From assembly GCA_002378125.1 (NCBI GenBank), contig DFRF01000134.1, forward strand, positions 48,301 to 57,972: DNA of 9,672 bases. Reading direction: 5' to 3'. Position 1 is the stretch's first letter, and every line of letters starts with the position of its first letter. A program made the position numbers and the translations under genes. Source of the DNA: Rhodospirillaceae bacterium UBA3470. Its GTDB lineage: Bacteria > Pseudomonadota > Alphaproteobacteria > Rhodospirillales > Casp-alpha2. Positions 1 to 6,270 of the stretch are shown piece after piece. Under the pieces are notes generated by a model. That model ran no database searches. It saw only the letters and a list, made by a program, of their open reading frames with translations, and had not been told where the DNA came from.

Positions 1-1497
1 GGCAAAATAGCGGGTCTCGACGTACTTCGCATTATCAACGAACCGACGGCGGCTGCGCTTGCCTACGGGCTGGAGAAGAAGGAATCTGGCACCATTGCGG
101 TCTATGACCTCGGTGGCGGCACCTTCGACATCTCGGTTCTGGAAATAGGCGACGGCGTGTTCGAAGTGAAATCCACCAACGGGGATACGTTCTTAGGCGG
201 TGAGGATTTCGATAGAAAGATTGTCGATTACCTCGCCGACGAGTTTAAGAAAGAGAATTCCATCGATCTGCGCGACGACAAACTGGCGTTGCAACGCCTG
301 CGCGAAGCGGCGGAGAAGTCCAAGATTGAGCTCTCCTCGACGCCGCAGACGGAGGTGAACCTGCCGTTCATTACCGCCGACCAATCTGGGCCGAAGCACC
401 TAAATATTAAGCTGTCTCGGGCTAAACTGGAATCACTGGTCGAGGATTTGGTTGAGCGCACCATCGAGCCTTGCAAGAAAGCACTGAAGGACGCGGGCCT
501 TTCCGCCGGGGAGGTGGACGAAGTTATCCTTGTAGGCGGCATGACCCGTATGCCGAAGGTCCAGGAAACGGTGAAGTCTTTCTTTGGGCGCGACCCCCAC
601 AAGGGCGTCAACCCGGACGAAGTGGTGGCCTTGGGCGCCGCCATTCAGGGCGGCGTGTTAAAGGGTGACGTCAAGGATGTACTGCTTTTAGACGTGACGC
701 CGCTGTCCCTGGGCATTGAGACCTTGGGCGGCGTGTTCACACGACTTATCGACCGCAACACGACGATCCCGACCCGCAAGTCACAGACCTTTTCTACCGC
801 CGAAGATAACCAGACGGCGGTGACCATCCGGGTCTTCCAGGGTGAGCGTGAAATGGCCGCCGACAACAAGATTCTCGGTCAGTTCGACCTGGTCGGCATT
901 CCCCCAAGTGCGCGTGGCATGCCGCAGATTGAAGTTACCTTCGACATCGACGCCAACGGCATCGTTAATGTGTCGGCTAAGGACAAGGCCACGGGCAAGG
1001 AACAGCAAATCCGCATCCAGGCCTCGGGCGGCCTCTCGGACGACGATATCGAGCAAATGGTTCAAGAGGCCGAGGCTAATGCCGAAGCCGACAAGGAGCG
1101 CCGCGAAGGCGTGGAAGTGCGAAACACGGCTGATGCCTTGGTCCACACAGCAGAGAAGAACCTTATTGAGCATGGCGATAAGGTCCCCGATGATGACAAG
1201 GCCGCCATTGAGACGGCGGTGGCCAAACTTAAGGAGGCGCTGGAGGGTGATGATCTCGAGGTAATCCAGGAAAAGGTCAACAGCTTGAACGAGGCTTCCA
1301 TGAAGTTGGGCGAAGCCATGTACAAGGCGGCCCAAGCGGAAGGTGGGGACGAGGGCGTGGCCGGCGCCGACATGGGCGGCATGGGTACTGGCTCCGATTC
1401 CCAGCAGACCTCGCCGGGCGGAGACGACAACTTCGTTGACGCCGATTTTGAAGAAGTCGATCCAGATGCCGAAGCGAAGGACAAGAAGGACGACTAA
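1..1497 (+). CDS. dnaK: Chaperone protein DnaK (Hsp70), 5' end missing
   Basis: ATP-dependent Hsp70 chaperone that binds exposed hydrophobic peptides in the cytoplasm with DnaJ and GrpE. The frame is open from base 1, so the gene enters from the left edge. 498 residues are visible; by comparison with E. coli DnaK (638 aa) roughly the first 155-160 are missing, including the first phosphate-binding loop. Visible in order (fragment numbering): INEPTAAALAYG (12-23), the phosphate-2 motif DLGGGTFDIS (36-45), the adenosine motif VILVGGMTRMP (175-185), the interdomain linker VLLLD (227-231), the substrate-binding beta domain starting TPLSLGIET, a charged helical lid, and the typical acidic tail with VDADFEEV. 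No frameshift or internal stop is seen. dnaJ follows after 82 bp, the classical heat-shock arrangement. The promoter lies outside the window, so heat-shock control cannot be judged. Identification is certain. Confidence 0.98.
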   Translation, partial: GKIAGLDVLRIINEPTAAALAYGLEKKESGTIAVYDLGGGTFDISVLEIGDGVFEVKSTNGDTFLGGEDFDRKIVDYLADEFKKENSIDLRDDKLALQRLREAAEKSKIELSSTPQTEVNLPFITADQSGPKHLNIKLSRAKLESLVEDLVERTIEPCKKALKDAGLSAGEVDEVILVGGMTRMPKVQETVKSFFGRDPHKGVNPDEVVALGAAIQGGVLKGDVKDVLLLDVTPLSLGIETLGGVFTRLIDRNTTIPTRKSQTFSTAEDNQTAVTIRVFQGEREMAADNKILGQFDLVGIPPSARGMPQIEVTFDIDANGIVNVSAKDKATGKEQQIRIQASGGLSDDDIEQMVQEAEANAEADKERREGVEVRNTADALVHTAEKNLIEHGDKVPDDDKAAIETAVAKLKEALEGDDLEVIQEKVNSLNEASMKLGEAMYKAAQAEGGDEGVAGADMGGMGTGSDSQQTSPGGDDNFVDADFEEVDPDAEAKDKKDD

Positions 1498-1511
1498 TTG
1501 ATGAGCTGGCT

Positions 1512-1531
1512 CAGCGGCGCTTGCGCTGCTG
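1512..1531 (+). other. RNA hairpin candidate in the dnaK-dnaJ gap
   Basis: Bases 1512-1519 (CAGCGGCG) pair with 1524-1531 (CGCTGCTG) as an 8-bp stem with one G-U pair, closing a CUUG tetraloop on a G-C pair, which is known to be a stable loop type. No T-tract follows, so it is not an intrinsic terminator. It sits 14 nt after the dnaK stop (1495-1497) and 48 nt before the dnaJ start. It could protect the dnaK 3' end after processing or lower dnaJ expression; both are inference. A weaker hairpin (TGAG 1502-1505 with CTCA 1510-1513) overlaps it by two bases and would compete. Confidence 0.4.
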
Positions 1532-1579
1532 GGCTTGGATCACCGGAGGTCGCTCTTCGGACTCGTGGAGGACCGAACC

Positions 1580-2701
1580 ATGGCCAGGGACGATTTTTAT
1601 GACACGCTGGGCGTCAGGCGGGACGCCGATGATGGTGAGATCAAAAAGGCCTACCGAAAGCTTGCAATGAAGTACCACCCGGACCGCAATCCGGGAGACG
1701 CGGTAGCGGAACAAAGCTTCAAAGACGTGAATGAGGCCTATGAGGTCCTGAAGGACGGCGAAAAGCGCGCCGCCTACGACCGATTTGGCCATGCGGCCTT
1801 TGAACAGGGCGGCGGACCGGGCGGTTTCAGCGGGGGTTTCGCTTCGGGGTTCGCTGACATTTTTGAGGAAATGTTTGCTGGCGGCGGGCGCGGCGGCGGT
1901 CAGACCGCCGGCAAGGGCGCGGACCTGCGTTTCAATATGGAAGTCAGTCTGGAGGACGCCTATCAGGGCAAGCAGACGGAAATCCGCGTGCCCACGTCTG
2001 TGGCGTGCGGATCATGCAATGGATCGGGCGCCGAAGGCAATTCTGGGCCCGCCGCCTGCGGCACCTGCCAGGGCCATGGTCGGGTGCGCTCGCAATCCGG
2101 TTTTTTCACCGTGGAACGCACCTGCCCCACCTGTCAGGGCGCAGGCCATGTGATCAAGGACCCCTGTCGTGTATGCGGTGGCCAGGGTCGCACGCAAAAG
2201 GAAAAGACCCTGTCGGTGAATATCCCAGCGGGCGTCGAGGATAGCACGCGCATCCGCCTCGCCGGTGAGGGTGAGGCCGGGCTTCGCGGCGCGCCGGCGG
2301 GCGATCTCTACATCTTCTTGACGCTCCGCTCACATCGATTTTTCCAGCGCGACGGCGCCGATATCTACTGCCGGGTACCTATTTCCATGACCACGGCGGC
2401 GTTGGGCGGCACTGTGGAGGTGCCCACCGTGGACGGCACCCTCGCCCGGATCACTATCCCATCCGGCACGCCAACGGGCCACCAGTTTCGCTTACGGGGT
2501 AAAGGCATGAGCGTGTTGCGCTCGAAGTCCCGGGGAGACATGTTCGTTCAGGCTTCCGTAGAGACGCCGCAGAACCTGACCAAGCGTCAGAAGGAGCTTT
2601 TGAAGGAGTTCGAGGCCGAATCAGACGACGCCAAGCACAGCCCTGAAGCGCATGGCTTCTTCTCAAAGGTCAAGGACATCTGGGAAGATTTGAAGGAATA
2701 G
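1580..2701 (+). CDS. dnaJ: Chaperone protein DnaJ (Hsp40, type I)
   Basis: Co-chaperone that delivers unfolded clients to DnaK and stimulates its ATPase. 373 aa, usual length for a class I Hsp40 (E. coli 376). Order of domains: J domain (about 5-70) with the HPD tripeptide at 33-35 in KYHPDRN; Gly/Phe-rich linker (about 77-110) containing FADIFEEMF; zinc domain with four CxxCxGxG repeats whose cysteine pairs are at 143/146, 160/163, 182/185 and 196/199; then the two C-terminal substrate-binding beta domains (about 205-340), including GDLYIFL and LRGKGM. The ATG at 1580 is chosen because the J domain begins at once (MARDDFYDTLGV) and GGAGGA at 1567-1572 is a Shine-Dalgarno at good spacing. The frame is open 15 codons further upstream, but that stretch is not DnaJ-like. 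Probably co-transcribed with dnaK. No missing key residue. Confidence 0.98.
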   Translation: MARDDFYDTLGVRRDADDGEIKKAYRKLAMKYHPDRNPGDAVAEQSFKDVNEAYEVLKDGEKRAAYDRFGHAAFEQGGGPGGFSGGFASGFADIFEEMFAGGGRGGGQTAGKGADLRFNMEVSLEDAYQGKQTEIRVPTSVACGSCNGSGAEGNSGPAACGTCQGHGRVRSQSGFFTVERTCPTCQGAGHVIKDPCRVCGGQGRTQKEKTLSVNIPAGVEDSTRIRLAGEGEAGLRGAPAGDLYIFLTLRSHRFFQRDGADIYCRVPISMTTAALGGTVEVPTVDGTLARITIPSGTPTGHQFRLRGKGMSVLRSKSRGDMFVQASVETPQNLTKRQKELLKEFEAESDDAKHSPEAHGFFSKVKDIWEDLKE

Positions 2702-2704
2702 TTG

Positions 2705-2973
2705 CTAAGCGCCCCAGGCGCCTGAATCCATCAGCACCCACATCTTTATGATCAGATTGACCGCGTCTTTGACAGTGCTGCAAGGCCCTTTCGAATTGCT
2801 TCGTCGACCTCCAACGGACAGATCACCTCATTGGTGAAGGCTGCTCCCTTGATGCGGAAGGTACCGTAGATGACCTATAGGGCTAAGAGCTTCAGGATCA
2901 GCAGGTGTTTGGCCTCTGATGCACGGAAGACGCTCAAACCCAACTTGACCTCGATGTTGTCGACTACGATCAT
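2705..2973 (-). pseudogene. Decayed small ORF, unknown function (tentative)
   Basis: The gap between dnaJ and dapB contains a minus-strand stretch that reads like protein if two lesions are allowed. From an ATG at 2973 the frame gives 32 codons (MIVVDNIEVKLG, then FRASEAKHLLILKLLAL) and hits TAG at 2875-2877. It continues in the same frame for 40 codons with plausible sequence (VIYGTFRIKG, VICPLEVDEAIRKGLAAL) to TGA at 2752-2754. Near 2774-2785 a -1 shift opens a second frame reading VKDAVNLIIKMWVLMDSG to a TAG at 2705-2707, right against dnaJ. No good Shine-Dalgarno precedes 2973. I do not recognise a family. The pattern (ordinary composition broken by one stop and one shift) suggests a gene remnant. 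Over about 90 codons chance is not excluded, and the opposite strand also has a 29-codon open stretch at 2748-2837. Confidence 0.3.
2709..2724. other. GC-rich palindrome just after dnaJ
   Basis: CAGGCGCCTG at 2715-2724 is a perfect 10-bp palindrome, and GCGCC (2709-2713) can pair with GGCGC (2717-2721) over a 3-nt loop. It begins 8 nt after the dnaJ stop, where a terminator would be expected, but the stem is short and no T-run follows. It could only be a weak or Rho-assisted 3' end. Confidence 0.2.
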
Positions 2974-3024
2974 TTGATGGACCACGGATGGGAGTTTTCC
3001 GCAAAGAAATGAATAGAGAAGCTT

Positions 3025-3054
3025 TTGGAAATTTTACGAATAAAAATCGACAAT
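3025..3054 (+). promoter_or_regulatory. Weak sigma70-type promoter candidate for dapB
   Basis: TTGGAA (3025-3030, 4 of 6 to TTGACA) and GACAAT (3049-3054, 4 of 6 to TATAAT) are 18 bp apart in a visibly AT-rich patch (about 3000-3065). Transcription would start near 3061, just before the leader hairpin at 3072-3109 and about 95 nt before dapB. dapB has no closely spaced upstream gene on its strand, so a promoter in this gap is expected, but the match to consensus is modest. The rest of 2974-3155 shows nothing else I can support. Confidence 0.25.
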
Positions 3055-3071
3055 AGTGTTTGCTCATATCT

Positions 3072-3109
3072 GGCGCGGGCTAAAGAAACCCTAGCCAACC
3101 CGTGGCGCC
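3072..3109 (+). other. Leader hairpin upstream of dapB
   Basis: GGCGCGGG (3072-3079) can pair with CCC (3099-3101) plus GCGCC (3105-3109), an 8-bp stem interrupted by a 3-nt bulge (GTG, 3102-3104). An alternative inner stem is GGCTA (3078-3082) with TAGCC (3092-3096), closing a 9-nt loop. The two arrangements share bases, so they are partly exclusive. The structure ends 32 nt before the dapB Shine-Dalgarno. It does not resemble the long, multi-helix lysine riboswitch. A regulatory role is only inferred from position. Confidence 0.25.
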
Positions 3110-3150
3110 TCCCCTAAGACATGGCCAAACGACCAACCTTGGGAGGATTA

Positions 3151-3159
3151 ATGCCATGA
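3151..3159 (+). other. Two-codon ORF overlapping the dapB start
   Basis: ATG CCA TGA lies between the dapB Shine-Dalgarno (GGAGG, 3142-3146) and its start codon; the TGA (3157-3159) overlaps the dapB ATG (3156-3158) as ATGA. Spacing from the Shine-Dalgarno is 4 nt to the first ATG and 9 nt to the second. Some ribosomes might start at the first ATG, end after two codons and restart at dapB, or the first ATG may be silent. The arrangement is seen directly; any effect is inferred. Confidence 0.3.
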
Positions 3160-3956
3160 AGATTGGCATCGTTGGCTGCGCTGGCCGCATGGGCCGCATG
3201 CTGAGCACCACCGTTTTGGAGACCGCTGGCGTGGACCTTATCGGCGGCACCGAACAGCCAGGAAACCCGAAGATTGGTGAGGATTTGGGAACGTTGATCG
3301 GCACTCAGCCCCTGGGTGTTTTGGTGGGGATAGATCCGAAAGCGCTGTTCGAGGCGGTGGACGCCGTGATTGACTTTACTATTCCCGCGGCGACCGTTGC
3401 CCACGCGTACCTGGCCAAGGAAAGCGGTACAGCGCTGGTGGTGGGGACTACCGGCCTGAGCGATGCAGACATGGCGGCTCTGGCGGAAGCCGGAAATAGC
3501 GCCGCCGTGGTCCATGCTGGGAACATGAGCCTGGGCGTAAATCTTCTGATAGGCTTGGCTGAGTTGGTGGCGAGGGCGATTGGCCCTGATTACGACATCG
3601 AGGTCGTGGAGATGCATCACAAGCATAAGATTGATGCGCCGTCCGGCACGGCCCTTATGCTTGGCAAGGCCGCTGCCGTCGGCCGCGGGATCTGCCACGA
3701 TGCAAACGCGGTGATGAGCCGCGAAGGGGAGACTGGCGCCCGTCCCGACGGTGCCATCGGCTACGCGACCCTGCGTGGCGGTGATGTCATTGGTGAGCAC
3801 TCGGTCATTTTCGCCGGTCCTGGCGAACGAGTCGAGCTGGTCCACAAAGCGACCGACCGTGCATTATTTGCGAAGGGTGCGGTGCACGCGGCGTTGTGGA
3901 CCAACGGCCGCGCGCCGGGCCTCTACACCATGCGGAACGTGTTGGGCCTAGATTGA
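3156..3956 (+). CDS. dapB: 4-hydroxy-tetrahydrodipicolinate reductase DapB
   Basis: NAD(P)H-dependent reduction of 4-hydroxy-tetrahydrodipicolinate to tetrahydrodipicolinate, in the diaminopimelate/lysine pathway that also feeds peptidoglycan; cytoplasmic. 266 aa (E. coli 273). The N-terminal Rossmann fold shows GCAGRMG (7-13, dinucleotide loop) and VVGTTG (95-100). The catalytic/substrate part shows EMHHKHKIDAPSGTA (152-166), with the His pair at 154-155, Lys158 and the SGTA loop at 163-166. The tail LYTMRNVLGLD is typical. The start at 3156 is chosen because the Rossmann strand begins immediately (MKIGIVG) and GGAGG lies at 3142-3146, 9 nt upstream; the open frame before it is not DapB-like. 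A two-codon ATG-CCA-TGA (3151-3159) overlaps the start. The 3' end overlaps the convergent DUF2244 gene by 34 bp. Confidence 0.97.
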   Translation: MKIGIVGCAGRMGRMLSTTVLETAGVDLIGGTEQPGNPKIGEDLGTLIGTQPLGVLVGIDPKALFEAVDAVIDFTIPAATVAHAYLAKESGTALVVGTTGLSDADMAALAEAGNSAAVVHAGNMSLGVNLLIGLAELVARAIGPDYDIEVVEMHHKHKIDAPSGTALMLGKAAAVGRGICHDANAVMSREGETGARPDGAIGYATLRGGDVIGEHSVIFAGPGERVELVHKATDRALFAKGAVHAALWTNGRAPGLYTMRNVLGLD

Positions 3957-4456
3957 CCTAAGGTTGGATTCGATTGGGCCTCGGCATGCAGCGCGTCCCG
4001 TAAGCGTCGCGCTACTTTGCGGCGCTCGTCGGGGGCGAGGAAGGCGCCGATGACCAAGGCGCGGCCGTGCGAGCGCAACTCCAAGGCACAATCCCGTTGG
4101 CTGCTCTCATCCAAATTTACTTGAAGCCAATGGCGTTTGAAGGACCATTCGCTCCGCTGCCCCCAGGGATTGATGCGCTCCACCCTAAGTTCGTTAATGG
4201 TGATGGCGATGCGCTCGATAACGTAGCTTCGTTTGTGATGGTAGTTCAGCAGCGTGACCAGGGCCACAATCTCCAGCCCGAGAAACCCGAAGACCGGCCA
4301 TGCGCCCACGTAGACAAAGACCAGCCCGGCGGGGACCAGGGCAACGCAAAGCACGAGGGCTAGTTTTCGAATGGCCCCGGGTGTGCTCGACCGATTCGGG
4401 CGAAGCTCCGTCTGAAACAAGACGCCGTCGGAGGATTGGGTAGCGGTGTCAGCCAT
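3923..4456 (-). CDS. DUF2244 family integral membrane protein
   Basis: A 177-aa protein of the DUF2244 family, common in alphaproteobacteria and without established function. A short cytoplasmic N-terminus with FQTELRPNRS precedes two adjacent hydrophobic segments (about 31-50 and 53-70). A soluble part follows, with the family pattern YVIERIAIT, an ELRVERINPWG turn, a Trp-rich stretch (WSFKRHWLQVNL), LELRSHGRALVIGAFLAPDER (123-144), and an Arg-rich helix. The C-terminus from about residue 160 looks like an unconserved extension. ATG at 4456 is the first start after the divergent promoter region; only a weak AAGGG lies 10 nt upstream. The gene is divergent from nth (95 bp between starts) and its last 34 bp overlap the dapB 3' end in antisense. 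Confidence 0.85.
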   Translation of the reverse strand: MADTATQSSDGVLFQTELRPNRSSTPGAIRKLALVLCVALVPAGLVFVYVGAWPVFGFLGLEIVALVTLLNYHHKRSYVIERIAITINELRVERINPWGQRSEWSFKRHWLQVNLDESSQRDCALELRSHGRALVIGAFLAPDERRKVARRLRDALHAEAQSNPTLGQSRPNTFRMV

Positions 4457-4551
4457 TTCAAGAAACCCTTTCGTCCCTGTTATATAAGCGGCCCGGAGCC
4501 CTGTTCACAGAAATTCGTTGCCTTGGCGCGCATGGCGGATATCTTTACCTT
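4457..4551. promoter_or_regulatory. Divergent promoter region, DUF2244 / nth
   Basis: The 95 bp between the two divergent starts must hold the promoters of both. The self-complementary TTATATAA at 4480-4487 is the only strongly AT-rich core and could act as a -10 in either direction. No convincing -35 stands at 16-18 bp on either side (TTCAAG at 4457-4462 is the best for nth). The -10 role is inferred. Confidence 0.35.
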
Positions 4552-4577
4552 GTGAGGACAGCAGATATCTACACCTT
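4532..4577 (+). repeat. Imperfect 17-bp direct repeat at the nth start, with 7-codon ORF
   Basis: GCGGATATCTTTACCTT (4535-4551) and GCAGATATCTACACCTT (4561-4577) match at 15 of 17 positions, offset by 26 bp. The first copy follows an ATG at 4532 and reads MADIFTL, ending in TGA at 4553-4555, which overlaps the nth GTG start (4552-4554) as GTGA. The second copy is inside nth and encodes ADIYTF. An offset that is not a multiple of three would put a duplicated start region out of frame, so this may be a partial duplication of the nth 5' end, or a leader peptide with translational coupling. Confidence 0.45.
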
Positions 4578-5196
4578 CTACAGCCGTCTCGAGGCTGCCA
4601 TGCCCGAGCCGAAAGGGGAACTCGACTACGTCAATACCTATACGCTGTTGGTCGCAGTGGTACTATCCGCCCAGGCCACCGATGTCGGCGTCAACAAGGC
4701 GACGGGCCCTCTGTTTAAGAAGGTGAAGACGCCACAAGCCATGGTGAGGCTCGGTGAAGCCAGACTGAAGGACTATATCAAGACGATTGGGCTATACAAC
4801 ACCAAGGCGAAAAACATCATCAAGCTGAGCGAATTGCTGCTTCGTGATCATGGCGGAGAGGTGCCTAACGACTCGAAGGCCCTGGAGGACTTGCCGGGCG
4901 TTGGACGCAAGACCGCTAACGTGGTCCGCAACATTGCCTTTGGCGCCCCTACCATAGCCGTCGATACGCACATCTACCGGGTCTCGAAGCGGACCAACCT
5001 GGCGGCGGGGAAGACCGTTTTGGCCGTTGAGCAAAAGCTGGAAAAGGTCACGCCGGATGAATTCAAGCTGCACGCACATCATTGGCTGATCCTTCACGGA
5101 CGGTATACGTGTAAGGCTCGAAAACCACGTTGCGGCGACTGTGTGGTAGAGGATCTATGCCAATTCAACGGGAAAGAAACCGGCGCCTGCACCTAA
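4552..5196 (+). CDS. nth: Endonuclease III (DNA glycosylase/AP lyase)
   Basis: Removes oxidised pyrimidines such as thymine glycol and cleaves the abasic site (base-excision repair). 214 aa (E. coli 211). The helix-hairpin-helix is LPGVGRKTANVV (114-125) with catalytic Lys120; the catalytic Asp is Asp138 in AVDTHIYRV. The [4Fe-4S] loop has C187-x6-C194-x2-C197-x5-C203. These residue numbers agree with E. coli Nth, which supports the GTG start at 4552. No other usual start codon lies nearby in frame: none upstream, and the next ATG is residue 17, inside the conserved N-terminus. There is no clear Shine-Dalgarno; GAGG at 4554-4557 lies just after the GTG. A 7-codon ORF ends over this start, so translation may depend on coupling. 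The stop TAA (5194-5196) overlaps the stop of the convergent lipoprotein gene. Confidence 0.96.
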   Translation: MRTADIYTFYSRLEAAMPEPKGELDYVNTYTLLVAVVLSAQATDVGVNKATGPLFKKVKTPQAMVRLGEARLKDYIKTIGLYNTKAKNIIKLSELLLRDHGGEVPNDSKALEDLPGVGRKTANVVRNIAFGAPTIAVDTHIYRVSKRTNLAAGKTVLAVEQKLEKVTPDEFKLHAHHWLILHGRYTCKARKPRCGDCVVEDLCQFNGKETGACT

Positions 5197-5651
5197 CCGC
5201 GGCCGCCGGCATTTGATTTCGCCCTGAGGATGGCTACGAAACAGGCCTGAAGGGATAGATTTTGACCTCCATAAGTTCTAACGTCCAGAAAATCGACGCT
5301 CAAATCGCCGCCATCACCCGGATATAAAAACAGATCGATACTACACTTGTCATGGCGGTACTGCCAAAGTTCCGCCGGCTTGTCGGTGCGTCGAAAGTCC
5401 GGCGCACCGAGCAATGTCGTTACACGGCCTGATGCCTCGCCCTTCAGGGTATTAATATCCGGATAGGTTAGTTCCGTCGCCTTGGGCACGGCAGTGGTTT
5501 CTATTGGATTTAGTGTTTCGGCTGGTCGGGGCGGAGTTTGCGCTTGCGACGGCGTTGGTTCCGCAACTTTTTGCGCGGGCGTATCCGAGGTCGTCATACA
5601 GCCATCCAACAACGGGACGGCTACCAACAACCAAACCAGAGAACGTCTCAA
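5193..5651 (-). CDS. Small lipoprotein, BamE/SmpA-like C-terminal part (tentative)
   Basis: Unnamed 152-aa predicted lipoprotein. Arg2-Arg3 followed by a hydrophobic stretch ends in the lipobox LDGC with Cys18, so export and lipid attachment to a membrane are predicted. A Pro/Thr/Gln-rich linker (about 22-58) precedes a compact domain with LKGEASGRVTTLLGAPDF, ELWQYRHDKCSIDLFLYPG and a second Cys in LQACF. The 'helix, LG-x-P, W-x-Y, C-x-hydrophobic-LY' order recalls small BamE/SmpA-type folds; this is a resemblance only. The start is TTG at 5651: an in-frame TGA lies seven codons upstream and this start gives a proper signal peptide. TTGA overlaps the bactofilin stop by 4 nt, pointing to translational coupling. 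It is the last gene of the EI24-bactofilin-lipoprotein operon; its stop overlaps that of nth. Confidence 0.82.
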   Translation of the reverse strand: MRRSLVWLLVAVPLLDGCMTTSDTPAQKVAEPTPSQAQTPPRPAETLNPIETTAVPKATELTYPDINTLKGEASGRVTTLLGAPDFRRTDKPAELWQYRHDKCSIDLFLYPGDGGDLSVDFLDVRTYGGQNLSLQACFVAILRAKSNAGGRG

Positions 5652-6232
5652 GCGTCGCCGTCCGGGCTCTCAACGGTTTGCATATCGCCGGAAACCTCAC
5701 CGCCGGATTCAATCACAATACGGCCGTAGGACACCTTGCCTTTGATGTGACCGCCGGCCCTAACGATTAGCTTCTCCCGTGCTATCAGATCGCCGTCGTA
5801 GCGGCCGTTGATATCGGCCTCGTCAACTTCGGCGGTTCCCGTGAAATGACCGGTCGGCGCCACCTCGATGACGCGGGCGTTAGATAAGGTTCCTTCAACG
5901 TGGCCCTCAACCACCAGCTTGTCACATGCCGTGATATCCCCGCTCAGTCGGATATCCCGGCCTACGATGAGGCGGTTGGCGTCGGATTCATTACCGAGAG
6001 GGCCCATCGCCCGGTCTGACCGGCGTACCGGCGAGCCGGGGATTTCTGGCTTACGGCGTTGAATTTCGGGCTGAAACGACGTTGCCGTCGGCGGCTTGGC
6101 TGGCGCGTGTGAGCCTTTCCGAGAAAAGGGTTTTAGGGGTGGCGCTGAGGCCATGTCATCGGCCTTGATTTCGTCGTTATCTGTAGATTTGGTGCCGTCA
6201 GCGTTCGCAGCGTCTTTTTTCTTTCCAAACAT
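5648..6232 (-). CDS. Bactofilin (polymer-forming cytoskeletal protein)
   Basis: Bactofilins polymerise without nucleotide into filaments lying under the inner membrane and recruit cell-wall or stalk enzymes. 194 aa. The N-terminus MFGKKK fits the short membrane-targeting motif described at the start of bactofilins. A basic, Pro-rich disordered tail runs to about residue 86. The beta-helix core (about 88-187) shows the repeated short strands and glycine turns of the family: NRLIVGRDIRLSGDI, KLVVEGHVEGTL, ADINGRYDGDLIAREKLIV, GHIKGKVSYGRIVIESGGEV. ATG at 6232 is preferred over upstream codons because AAGGAG sits 7 nt before it (6240-6245) and the extension is basic and unlike the family. It lies 38 bp after the EI24 gene and overlaps the lipoprotein gene by 4 nt. 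Confidence 0.94.
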   Translation of the reverse strand: MFGKKKDAANADGTKSTDNDEIKADDMASAPPLKPFSRKGSHAPAKPPTATSFQPEIQRRKPEIPGSPVRRSDRAMGPLGNESDANRLIVGRDIRLSGDITACDKLVVEGHVEGTLSNARVIEVAPTGHFTGTAEVDEADINGRYDGDLIAREKLIVRAGGHIKGKVSYGRIVIESGGEVSGDMQTVESPDGDA

Positions 6233-6270
6233 GGTCTCTCCTTCTGGGCGTCGGGCTCGCTTGTGATAGT

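Noticed and set aside
781..1335. Minus-strand open frame (184 codons) opposite dnaK
   Set aside because: Shadow of the DnaK substrate-binding domain; no domain or start signal.
1535..1579. N-terminal extension of dnaJ from an upstream alternative start
   Set aside because: Adds 15 non-conserved residues before the J domain and ignores the Shine-Dalgarno at 1567-1572.
2828..3067. Uninterrupted 79-codon minus-strand frame in the dnaJ-dapB gap
   Set aside because: No Shine-Dalgarno before its ATG; Arg/Pro/Ser/His-rich peptide that looks less like protein than the broken frame beside it.
3072..3155. Lysine riboswitch before dapB
   Set aside because: Only about 80 nt are available with one or two short stems; the lysine riboswitch needs a five-helix junction of about 170 nt or more.
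3114..3845. Long minus-strand open frame (243 codons) opposite dapB
   Set aside because: It lies wholly antisense to a gene with all catalytic motifs, shows no recognisable domain and is rich in the His/Arg/Gln typical of a mirror frame in GC-rich DNA.
4067..4363. 98-codon + strand frame inside the DUF2244 gene
   Set aside because: Opposite to a recognised family; Pro/Gly/Asp-biased shadow without motifs.
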